From a bacterium (GTDB lineage: Bacteria; Verrucomicrobiota; Verrucomicrobiia; Limisphaerales; J093), in NCBI GenBank assembly GCA_021823625.1, contig JAKANS010000012.1:1-50680 (forward strand): a stretch of DNA of 50,680 nt, written 5' to 3'. The notes under the pieces are model-generated. The model saw only the letters and a program-made list of their open reading frames with translations. It was not told the DNA's origin and ran no database searches. Numbering within the stretch: the first letter of the stretch is position 1; each line of letters opens with the position of its first letter. Positions 8,787 through 16,907 of the stretch are shown in pieces. A program made the translations under genes and the position numbers.

Positions 8787-9275
8787 CCGCAACTCCGCCC
8801 GGTCTTCGAAGTTGACCCCAGCCGCTTCGACTTCGAACGCTGGTGGGCGATCTCCACCGCCGATCGGCGAAGCATTCACCGGCTGGCGACGGAGATCCTG
8901 GGAACCGCGCCGCCCTTGCTCGGCAGCGGGCCGGGCACGTTCGGCAGCCTTTGGTCCATCGACCCGCGCCGGATCAAGGTGTTGGTGGACCTCCACGTTC
9001 ACAATGACTGGTTGGAAACGCGACTAACCTTCGGTTGGATCGGTTACGGTCTCGTGCTCCTGGCGCTCGCCACGGGAGTCGGCGCGATGGCGCTTCGAGG
9101 CGGAGTGTCTTCAGCGGCGGGATTGCGGCTCTTTCTGGTTGTGCCTTTGGCGGGTTGCCGCGTCCATGCCCGTGAGGACTTTCCGCTACGGAACCACGCC
9201 ATCCTGTTCGGGTTCCTGTTGCTGGTCTGCCTTGGCAGTCTTTTGGGTCGCCCAGCAAAAGCGTCCGCTCGTTGA
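8787..9275 (+). pseudogene. C-terminal fragment of an O-antigen ligase/polymerase-type membrane protein
   Basis: Directly after the right end of the insertion element the frame encodes GSGPGTFGSLW, then HNDWLETRLTFGWIGYGLVL, which is the conserved periplasmic loop and following helix of the Wzy/WaaL O-antigen ligase superfamily. A further hydrophobic helix follows (HAILFGFLLLVCLGSLL) after HAREDFPLRN. The N-terminal two thirds (signal and most membrane helices) are missing. The frame formally continues upstream through the antisense of the transposase, but that part is not coding. The gene is a relic of cell-surface polysaccharide synthesis. Confidence 0.75.
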
Positions 9276-9327
9276 AGAATCACGTTGAGCGCCCTGGCTG
9301 GTGCGAACGCCGACCACGCGCACCGGC

Positions 9328-11715
9328 TCACCGCAGCCGCTCCAGCAACTCCCTCGCCGGGGCGAAATCGCGCCGGATCTCCAGCGCACGCCGGGCCGCG
9401 GTGCGCGCCTCGTCGGAGCGGCCTTGCTGGGCCAGAATGGTGGCGCGGGCGTAAGGAATCCGCGCGTCGTCCGGGGCTGCCGATTCGCCACGCAGCAGTG
9501 CTTCGAGCGCCCCGGCTGAATTACCGAGCGAATTCCGTGCGAGGCCCAGATTGTACCAGGCGCGGGCGTGCCGCGGATCGAGCTGAACCGCCTTTTCGAG
9601 TGCGGCGACGGTCTCGTCGAGGTTGCCCAATTCACTCCATGCCAGCCCCAACTTGTACTGGTACTCCGCCTCGTTCGGCGCCAGCCGGCAGGCCGCCTGC
9701 AGTTGCTCCAAGGCCTCGCGCGACCGACCCGCCAGGCTGAGCGCGACCGCCAAATCGTGGCGGATCGGCGCCGAGTTCGGATCCCAGGCCAACGCCTTTT
9801 GGTAACAGGCCAACGCGGCCGGCAGGTTCTGCCGCGCCATTTCGAAAGCGCCTTTCTGCATCTGACCACCGGGTTGGTCGGCATTGCCGTCGAGCATGTG
9901 CAACAACTCCCGCCCGGCCCGCGACGCCAGGTCCACGCGATCGCGCAAGGCCCACGCCGCCGCGACGCGCACACAACGGCTCGGGTCGTCCAGCCGGGCC
10001 ACCAGCGCGGCCGCGACGCCGCGATCCGCAGCCACCAACGGTTCGAGCGCGCGAACGGCCCGTTCGCGAACCAGCGGCTCCGCGTCGTCCAAATGCTGCC
10101 GGAGCGTCTGGGCAACTGCGGAGTCCCCCACCCAAGACTCCAGCATCCCCGCGGCCACCGCCCGCCAGTACGTGTTGGTCTCGGTGTTCAGCCAAGCCAG
10201 CAACGGACCGCGGGCCGCCGGATCGCCCCGACGCGCGCCGGCGATGGTCTGTGCCCGCTGGCGCGAAGGCCGCTCCATCTTCGCGCCGTACCATTTCTCG
10301 GTCGCCTCGAGCGCCCAATCCACCGACTTGTCGGCGTGGCAGCGATTGCAGGCATTCGGGATGCCGAGCTGTTGGGTCAGCAACGGATCGGGAATCGTGT
10401 AACCGTGATCGTGGCGGGGATGGCGCTGCATGTAATTCGTGATCGGCATGTGACAGGCCACGCACTCGCCGCCGGTTTCCGCGATCTTGCGCGGGTTGTA
10501 CGCCATCAAATCCACCTCCACGGGCACGCCGTTTGTGTCGTACCCGAACACCTTGTGGTGGGCGTGGCTCACCGGTTCGATCACGGGCGCGTTCGCGTAG
10601 CTCCCGTTGTGGCAACGCAGGCAGAGCCAGTTCCCCGGCAGGCGCGTTTTCATCGAATGCGGGTCGTGACAATCCAGACAGCTCACGCCCGCGTTGCCCA
10701 TCCGGCTGCCGAGAAACGCAGCGTACTCGTAGTCTTCGTCGCGCACCTGGCCGTCCGGATAGTACGTGTCCGAATGGTCCACGATCACCAGCGAGTAATG
10801 GTCGAAAAACGAATCGCCCACCGCAAAATCGCCGGTCAGATCCGTGCGCCGGGCGTGGCAGCCGGCGCAAGTGGCGACCACCTGGTTCGTGGAAAGCACG
10901 GGCAGGGTCGCGTCTTTCAGGGTTTTGTCCGGATACAGCTTGCGCCACTCGCCGTGCGGTTTGAGCGGGCTGTGGCACGATTCGCAGCCGACGCCGTGCT
11001 CGATCATCGCCGTATGGTACGAATCCGCGGCTGCGTCGTAGTTTTTGCGGACCCGCACGTTGTGGCAGCCGGCGCACATGTTGTTCCAGTTCATGCCGCG
11101 CCCGGTCCAGTGACCCCACTCCCCCGGCTGCCGGTCCTCTTCGCCGTACACATTGAACCACTCGTCGCGATGCGGATCGTAGCTGGCTTCGAGCGTTTGC
11201 AGCCGGCCGCCGGGGAAGGGCACGAGGAACTGGCGCAACGGATCGTTGCCGATGACGCGCTCGACGCGGAAGACCTCGGGTTTGCGGCTCAAACCCGCGG
11301 CCTCAACTTCGTACCGGCCGTCGCGGATTCGCACCGAGGTCGTCTGCGTGCCATGCTGGAAAGTGCGCGGCGGATCGAAGGCCGGCCGGTCGAGTTCCGG
11401 GTCGAGCGGGCGCTCGGCCAGGCCGTGGTTGGATTTTTCCCACAAGGCGAAGGCTTCCTCATGGCATTCACGGCAACTCGCCGAACCGGCGTACTGCGCG
11501 TAAATCGCCTTCTGGTCGGGAACCACGGCCAGGACGACGCCATTGGTCGGAGCCGAAACCGTGGCGTCCGGCGGCGCGGAGCGCGGGCGCTGCAACCACC
11601 AAGTCGCCAACGTTCCCAGGGCGACAGCGGCTACCACCGCCGGCCAAATCTTCGCACGCCGCGGCGCAACGGCACCGCGGGCCTTCGACGCCGGTTTGCG
11701 CGACTTCGCCGCCAT
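9328..11715 (-). CDS. Octaheme c-type cytochrome with HEAT and TPR repeats
   Basis: A 795-residue protein with an N-terminal membrane anchor (AVVAAVALGTLATWWLQ, about residues 27-44) after a basic stretch. It has eight CXXCH haem-binding motifs: CRECH, CAGCH, CESCH, CAGCH, CLDCH, CLRCH, CVACH and CNRCH. The first half resembles the cytochrome c554 / multihaem superfamily. It is followed by HEAT-like helical repeats (about 480-590) and TPR repeats in the last 200 residues (for example YKLGLAWSELGNLDETVAAL). The haems must lie outside the cytoplasm, so the repeats are exported too and probably bind a partner. Fusions of this kind occur in Verrucomicrobiota and Planctomycetota; the redox substrate is unknown. 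No obvious operon partner; the downstream gene is a relic. Confidence 0.88.
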   Translation of the reverse strand: MAAKSRKPASKARGAVAPRRAKIWPAVVAAVALGTLATWWLQRPRSAPPDATVSAPTNGVVLAVVPDQKAIYAQYAGSASCRECHEEAFALWEKSNHGLAERPLDPELDRPAFDPPRTFQHGTQTTSVRIRDGRYEVEAAGLSRKPEVFRVERVIGNDPLRQFLVPFPGGRLQTLEASYDPHRDEWFNVYGEEDRQPGEWGHWTGRGMNWNNMCAGCHNVRVRKNYDAAADSYHTAMIEHGVGCESCHSPLKPHGEWRKLYPDKTLKDATLPVLSTNQVVATCAGCHARRTDLTGDFAVGDSFFDHYSLVIVDHSDTYYPDGQVRDEDYEYAAFLGSRMGNAGVSCLDCHDPHSMKTRLPGNWLCLRCHNGSYANAPVIEPVSHAHHKVFGYDTNGVPVEVDLMAYNPRKIAETGGECVACHMPITNYMQRHPRHDHGYTIPDPLLTQQLGIPNACNRCHADKSVDWALEATEKWYGAKMERPSRQRAQTIAGARRGDPAARGPLLAWLNTETNTYWRAVAAGMLESWVGDSAVAQTLRQHLDDAEPLVRERAVRALEPLVAADRGVAAALVARLDDPSRCVRVAAAWALRDRVDLASRAGRELLHMLDGNADQPGGQMQKGAFEMARQNLPAALACYQKALAWDPNSAPIRHDLAVALSLAGRSREALEQLQAACRLAPNEAEYQYKLGLAWSELGNLDETVAALEKAVQLDPRHARAWYNLGLARNSLGNSAGALEALLRGESAAPDDARIPYARATILAQQGRSDEARTAARRALEIRRDFAPARELLERLR

Positions 11716-11888
11716 GACGTCGCGAGACTAGGATTTCGCCGTGTCCGCCGCCAGACTTGGCTCGCACAGCGCCTGGTCTTCACGAGCCGCTGTGGGCGGC
11801 CAACACTTCTGCGACGAATTCGAACGCCAATTGAAGAACACACAGACCACCGCCCGTCGGTGTTCTGCCTGTCCACCACACTTCGGCG

Positions 11889-13334
11889 TTACACGGCGGC
11901 GATCGCCTGCGGTTCGCAAAACTCGAGCAATCCTTCCAGCCCGCCTTCGCGGCCGTAACCGGACCGCTTCATCCCGCCGAACGGCGCTTCGGGCGTCGGT
12001 CCCGTGCCGGTGTTTACACCCACGTGCCCGAACCGGAGCCGTGCCGCTACCCGGTTGGCGCGTTCGGCGTCGCGCGTGAAGAGGTAGGCCGCCAGCCCGT
12101 AAGGCGTGCCGTTGGCCAGGCGCACCGCCTCGGCCTCGTCGTTGAAGCCGCCGATCGCGATGACCGGCCCGAACGTTTCTTCGGCGCAGACCTGCATTGA
12201 CGGCTCCACGCCGACCAGCACCGTCGGTGGGTAGAAGGCGCCCCAGGCTTGCGCCGGTCGCGGTGGGTCGCCACCGGCCAACCGCCGCGCGCCACCGGCC
12301 AGCGCATTCGCGACGTGGGCGGCGACCTTGTCGAAGCCATCGCGGTTGATCAGCGGGCCGATGTCGGTGGCTGGGTCGAGGCCGTCGCCGACTTTCAATC
12401 GCGCGACGCGCTCGGCAACCCGTTCAGCGAAGCGCCCGACGATGCCCACTTGGACAAGCACGCGGTTCGTGCACACGCAAGTCTGGCCGCCGGCGCGAAA
12501 CTTGTTCGCGATCAGCGCCGCCACCGCGGCTTCGAGGTCAGCGTCTTCGAACACGAGGAACGGCGCGTTGCCACCCAGTTCGAGCGCGAGTCGCTTGAAG
12601 TGCGGCGCCGCCTGCTGGGCAAGGCGCTGGCCGACTTCGGTCGAGCCGGTGAAGCTCACGATCCGCACCGCCGGGTGCCCGCAAAACACTTCGCTGAGCG
12701 GACCGGCGGGACCGATGACGAGGTTGGCGAGGCCGGCCGGCAAAGCGAGGCGATCGAGCAGCGTCCAGAGTGCGATGGCACTGAGCGGCGTGGCGCTGGC
12801 GGGCTTGGTTACAACGCTGCACCCGGCAGCGAGCGCGGCCGAGAGTTTCTTGGCCAGCATCGCCAGCGGGAAATTCCAGGGCGTGATCAACGCCGCCACG
12901 CCCGCCGGGCGCTGGTGGACGGTCCAGTGGCAGCCGCGGATGCGGTCGGGCAACGCGCGCGGCGCGAGGTGGTCGAGTTGCGTGGCGAAGAAGCCGAAAA
13001 AGCCGGCGGCGTACTCGACCTCGGCGACCGATTCCTTCAGCGGCTTGCCGTTCTCGAGGGTGATGATCCGCGCCAGTTCGGCCTGGTTGGCCAGCAGGGC
13101 GTCGTGGATGGCCAGCAACCAGACTTGGCGCTGGGCGGGCGGAGCGGGTCGCGCCAGCACGGACGCGGCGGCCTCGACAGCCGACGCCGCTTGCTCGCCG
13201 CCCGCGGCTGAGACGCGGCCAAGGAGTTCGCCGTTGGCGGGGCTGACCACCGCGAGCGTGGCGCCCCCCAGACTCTCGGCCCAACGGCCGGCCAGGTATC
13301 CCGTCAGGTTCGGAAGCAGCGGAGACTCGATCAT
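11889..13334 (-). CDS. gabD: NAD(P)-dependent aldehyde dehydrogenase, succinate-semialdehyde dehydrogenase type
   Basis: A 481-residue protein of normal ALDH length. The cofactor and catalytic motifs are intact: ITPWNFPLAMLAKKLSAALA, VSFTGSTEVGQRLA, the catalytic glutamate in LALELGGNAPFLVF and the nucleophilic cysteine in GGQTCVCTNR. The C-terminal signature EAPFGGMKRSGYGREGG resembles succinate-semialdehyde dehydrogenases (GabD/SSADH), whose product is succinate for the TCA cycle. The paired cysteines around the nucleophile (TCVC) are typical of that group. The gene is single; no GABA transaminase neighbours it, so glutarate- or other semialdehydes remain possible. Upstream it faces the Ig-like gene divergently. 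Confidence 0.85.
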   Translation of the reverse strand: MIESPLLPNLTGYLAGRWAESLGGATLAVVSPANGELLGRVSAAGGEQAASAVEAAASVLARPAPPAQRQVWLLAIHDALLANQAELARIITLENGKPLKESVAEVEYAAGFFGFFATQLDHLAPRALPDRIRGCHWTVHQRPAGVAALITPWNFPLAMLAKKLSAALAAGCSVVTKPASATPLSAIALWTLLDRLALPAGLANLVIGPAGPLSEVFCGHPAVRIVSFTGSTEVGQRLAQQAAPHFKRLALELGGNAPFLVFEDADLEAAVAALIANKFRAGGQTCVCTNRVLVQVGIVGRFAERVAERVARLKVGDGLDPATDIGPLINRDGFDKVAAHVANALAGGARRLAGGDPPRPAQAWGAFYPPTVLVGVEPSMQVCAEETFGPVIAIGGFNDEAEAVRLANGTPYGLAAYLFTRDAERANRVAARLRFGHVGVNTGTGPTPEAPFGGMKRSGYGREGGLEGLLEFCEPQAIAAV

Positions 13335-13469
13335 GTTCCGTTCAACATTGGCGCGGGAAGGGGCGATGTCGAGCCAAGGCGCTCACGGGACCGCGTGCCG
13401 GGCGCGGCCGCAAATCGTGCTCGCCTGCGGTCGGGGAGGCTGGTAGAAGCCCGCCGGGAATCGAAGTCT

Positions 13470-15287
13470 ATGACACCAGAACTGCTACTTGGAGGTAACC
13501 ATCGCCGACGCTGTGGACTGAAAAACTGGCTGACGCTTTCGGCCGGCGTCCTGTTTTTGGCCCTATTGAACCCGACGCCTGCTGCCCACGCCCAAGGCAC
13601 GCCCACGCTGACTTCCGTCACGCCTGCGAACGGCGCGACCGGCGTGGCGGTGGACGGCACGCTGGTCTTCGTTTTCAGCACACCGATGGGCGTGGACGTT
13701 TCGTTCATACCGAGCGTTCCACCGTTTGTCGTCGGCAATCTGGAATTCACGCCCTCCGGATCCATAGCGGCGGTTGAGTTCCAGTGGAGCGACGACGGGC
13801 GCACCTTGACGTGTCAGCCGGTTTCGGAAATGCCCGTCAATACCACCATCACCTGGAAACTGAACCCGGCGGGCGCCATGTTTCCCATCACGAGCAGTGG
13901 CGGCGTCGCGCTCGCGACGGTTTCGGGGAGTTTTACGACCGGCGCCGGCGGCGGGGGCGGCACGGGACCGAAGCTCGTTTCGTCCAGCCCGGCGGACGGC
14001 GCCACGGCAGTGCCGGTGACTACCGCGGTGGTGTTTGTCTTCGACCAGGCGATGCAGAAAAACACCGCCTTGGGCGGCTTTCCGCCGACCGTGCCGGGGG
14101 CCATCGCCTGGGGCGGGACAGGAGTGACTGCGACCAAGTTTTCGTATAGCTGGAGCACCGACGGCATGACCCTGACCTGCGATTATTCCGGCGACCTGCC
14201 GGGCAACACCGAGATCGCGTGGACGCAAAACCCGGGCACCTTGATCCAACTGGAGAGCGAGGCCGGCGACCCGCTGCCTAGCGGCACCTACGCCGGCAGC
14301 TTCACGACCGGCCAGGGCAGTGGCGGCGGGGAGGATTGCGATCCCAGCGGTGTGCCGGCGACGTGGGGTGCCTATACCCTCTCGAAGAGCTCAAGCTACC
14401 AACAGACTTCGACCGCCGACCCCGTGCCCGTGGCGGAAAGCCCCTTCGCCTTCAGCGTCTTGGCGAACGGTCCGCAGGCCGGGCCGGCCGCGACCGCGGG
14501 CTCCCTCACCCTGCCGAACAATACCAGCCAGACACTCCAGGCCCTTTTCGGTTTCCTCACCTTTAGCGACACCCCGGCCACGGACGCCGCCCTTGATGCC
14601 GCCTACCCTGCCGGCAACTACACGCTCCGGTTCACTCAAACCGGGCAACCCGAACGGGTGATCCCGATGACGATGCCGGCGGCGAGCGTGCCGGTGCCGA
14701 AGATCGCGAACTTCGCCGCCGCGCAAGCCGTGAACGCGGCGCAGGGCTTCACGCTTTCGTGGAACGCCTTCACGGGCGCGGGCGCCAGCGACTACCTTTC
14801 GCTCACGATCACCGACGGCCTGGGCAACCTCCTGTTTCAGGCCCCCAATCCCTGCGTCCCCCGCGAGCTGCCGGTGACCGCCACCTCGATTGTGATCCCG
14901 GCGAACACGCTGGAGACGAACAAAAGTTACTCCGCCATGCTCGCCTTCGGGCGCACCTTCTACTCGTCCACGAACGCCGTGCCGGAGATGGCCGGTTTCG
15001 GCGGCGTGTCGCGCAGCACCGAGTTCACGATCAACACCGGCACCGGCGGTGGCGCGGCCGATCCCGCGCGCTTCACTGGCTACCGGTTGCTGCCGAACGG
15101 CAACCCGCAAATGAACCTCACCGGCACGGCCGCGCACGCGTACACCATTCAGCGCACCAGCAGCCTCGTGACGCCGGCCTGGAGCAACGCCGGCACGGTG
15201 ACGATGGACGGCGCCGGCGCAGCGGTGTTCGAGGACACCGCGGCGGGCAAGACGTTCCCGCTGTTCTATCGGGCCGTGGCCAACTGA
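13470..15287 (+). CDS. Secreted protein with bacterial Ig-like (Big_5/SbsA-like) domains
   Basis: From ATG 13470 the protein has 605 residues: a 19-residue basic lead, a hydrophobic segment (LTLSAGVLFLALLNPTPAAHA) that reads as a signal peptide, then two tandem Ig-like domains that both start with the SbsA/Big_5 pattern (SVTPANGATGVAVDGTLVFVF and SSPADGATAVPVTTAVVFVF). Glycine-rich linkers (GAGGGGGTG, GSGGGED) separate the modules. The C-terminal 60 residues (FTGYRLLPNGNPQMNLTG...FYRAVAN) are a tail often seen in secreted Verrucomicrobiota proteins. It probably acts at the cell surface or outside the cell; no catalytic domain is visible. The start is uncertain: an in-frame ATG lies at 13395, and a strong GGAGGT at 13492-13497 is not followed by a standard start codon at usual spacing. 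Confidence 0.8.
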   Translation: MTPELLLGGNHRRRCGLKNWLTLSAGVLFLALLNPTPAAHAQGTPTLTSVTPANGATGVAVDGTLVFVFSTPMGVDVSFIPSVPPFVVGNLEFTPSGSIAAVEFQWSDDGRTLTCQPVSEMPVNTTITWKLNPAGAMFPITSSGGVALATVSGSFTTGAGGGGGTGPKLVSSSPADGATAVPVTTAVVFVFDQAMQKNTALGGFPPTVPGAIAWGGTGVTATKFSYSWSTDGMTLTCDYSGDLPGNTEIAWTQNPGTLIQLESEAGDPLPSGTYAGSFTTGQGSGGGEDCDPSGVPATWGAYTLSKSSSYQQTSTADPVPVAESPFAFSVLANGPQAGPAATAGSLTLPNNTSQTLQALFGFLTFSDTPATDAALDAAYPAGNYTLRFTQTGQPERVIPMTMPAASVPVPKIANFAAAQAVNAAQGFTLSWNAFTGAGASDYLSLTITDGLGNLLFQAPNPCVPRELPVTATSIVIPANTLETNKSYSAMLAFGRTFYSSTNAVPEMAGFGGVSRSTEFTINTGTGGGAADPARFTGYRLLPNGNPQMNLTGTAAHAYTIQRTSSLVTPAWSNAGTVTMDGAGAAVFEDTAAGKTFPLFYRAVAN

Positions 15288-15562
15288 GGGCTGACCCGGT
15301 CGAATCGCCCACGCTGACGAATCCGGCGGAACCAGGTTGCGGATTTCGTCGCGGCTATGCGCTTGTATCGGTTGAGTATGAATCGGGCGCGCTCGGGCTT
15401 TACGCGTGCTCCGTGAAACCTATCGACCATCTCTGGGAGGCTCCGGTTCAGTTCCGCGCCTCGGACGGAACCGCGCTTCGCCGTGTTCGCGGGCGGCGAT
15501 CTCATCCGGGCAATGCAAATCGAATTGAACCCGCCACGTCGGATCTAACTAGGGAGGATTGT

Positions 15563-15685
15563 ATGGAATGCTCGAGACGGTGGACCCGCAGGCTGGCCCT
15601 GATCCGGAGCGCTTACCCTGAACGAGTCTCTGTGGTGATCGTTATCGTGGCCATCCGAAAAGGGGAGGCAGGTTGTCAACGCTGA
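15563..15685 (+). CDS. Possible 40-residue leader ORF before the DUF1573 gene
   Basis: ATG at 15563 is preceded at good spacing by AGGGAGGA, the strongest Shine-Dalgarno in this part of the window. It encodes MECSRRWTRRLALIRSAYPE and continues to a hydrophobic VSVVIVIVAI segment. The stop lies 7 bases before the DUF1573 start, whose own ribosome binding site is poor, so translational coupling is plausible. No homologue is recognised. The alternative is that it is a chance frame. Confidence 0.35.
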   Translation: MECSRRWTRRLALIRSAYPERVSVVIVIVAIRKGEAGCQR

Positions 15686-15692
15686 CCGCCCG

Positions 15693-16751
15693 ATGGGGGA
15701 TCTGCTCTTGCCCAAATCGCAGTTGCGCGGGAGGCTGCCAGCCGTGTGGCCGCTGTTATTGAGCTTGTTGATCTTGGAGATTGGCGCCGCGTCGGAGCCG
15801 GCGGAGGTCGTTTCGGCTACTCGCGGTTTGCGATTCGACGAGCCCGCATATCATTTCGGCCGGGTGAGAGGGGGCGAATTGGTCAGTCACGATTTCACCT
15901 TCACAAACCCCAGTTCCAAGCCGGTTGAGATTGGCGAAGTGAAGCCCTCCTGCGGTTGTCTGGCGATCGGCAACTGGCCGACGCGGGTGGAGGCGGGCGC
16001 GAGCGGAACCATCCCGGTCCATTTTGCCACGGCCAACTACGCCGGCCACGTCAGCGAGACCGTGACCGTCACTTACACGGACCCCACTCTGCCTCCGATC
16101 ACACTGCGAGTGGAGGTCACAGTCTGGTGGCCCATCGAAGTCACGCCAAGGGCCGCGGTATTCGAGTTCGGCGCGAACTCCGGCACCAACGCGTTCAAAG
16201 TGGTCGGCATCGTGAACCATGAGGGAGCCCCGCTCCACTTGGGCGCGCCGCAGAGCAGCCAGCGGGCACTCGCAGCCACCCTTCGCACGAACACACCGGG
16301 CCGCGAGTTTGAGCTGACCGTCCGCGCCCTGCCGCCGCTGCCCGCAGGGAACATCTATGGCCAGGTGAAGCTCCTGACGTCTTCCACCAGCATGCCGGTG
16401 CTCGAGATTCCGGTTTATGCGTTCGCACAGCCGGACGTTGTGGTCACCCCCTCCCGACTGATCCTGCCCGGGGGGCCCATCCGGGAGAAGTTGCAGCAGA
16501 CCCTTTCGATCCAGAGCTTCTGGACCAACGCGCTGGAACTCTCCTCCCCGGCAATCAACGCCGAGTCGGTGGCTTTGCGAATCGAACCCGTCGAATCCGG
16601 CCGGTCCTACCAGGTGACGCTCACGTACCCGGAGGGCTTTGCCACTCCGCCGCCCGAAAAGCTCGAGCTGAAGATCGAAACGAACCACCCGCGGTATCGC
16701 ATCATCCGCGTGCCGGTCAGCCAGGAACCGACGCCTTACAAGGAGCGTTGA
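15693..16751 (+). CDS. Exported DUF1573 domain protein
   Basis: A 352-residue protein with a long hydrophobic signal segment (VWPLLLSLLILEIGAA, about residues 18-33). Then comes the DUF1573 module: FDEPAYHFGRVRGGELVSHD, FTNPSSKPVEIGEVKPSCGC and the NYAGHVSETVTVTY strand. DUF1573 is an Ig-like (ASH/HYDIN-type) fold found in exported proteins; PSCGC is its signature. Two further beta-sandwich segments make up the rest. The role is not established; it is presumably a periplasmic or surface scaffold. GTG at 15744 is an alternative start close to the hydrophobic segment. It converges with the FG-GAP gene. Confidence 0.82.
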   Translation: MGDLLLPKSQLRGRLPAVWPLLLSLLILEIGAASEPAEVVSATRGLRFDEPAYHFGRVRGGELVSHDFTFTNPSSKPVEIGEVKPSCGCLAIGNWPTRVEAGASGTIPVHFATANYAGHVSETVTVTYTDPTLPPITLRVEVTVWWPIEVTPRAAVFEFGANSGTNAFKVVGIVNHEGAPLHLGAPQSSQRALAATLRTNTPGREFELTVRALPPLPAGNIYGQVKLLTSSTSMPVLEIPVYAFAQPDVVVTPSRLILPGGPIREKLQQTLSIQSFWTNALELSSPAINAESVALRIEPVESGRSYQVTLTYPEGFATPPPEKLELKIETNHPRYRIIRVPVSQEPTPYKER

Positions 16752-16907
16752 TCCGGAGCGCCTGCGGGACGGACTGTTGGCAGGCTTTTCCTAACCTCGT
16801 GAACGGACGTCAGCGCGCCGGCACTTCCAGGGCAAACTCATATCCGCGGCCCACGGTTCATCAGCCGTGAGCAGGCCGGGGCTGAACAAGGAGCTTTTCG
16901 GCGCCCC

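Noticed and set aside
9568..11958. A 796-codon open frame on the plus strand
   Set aside because: It is the antisense of the octaheme cytochrome; no domain, and the CXXCH gene on the other strand is unmistakable. Similar long antisense frames at 21630-24032, 45514-47325 and 4115-5467 are rejected for the same reason.
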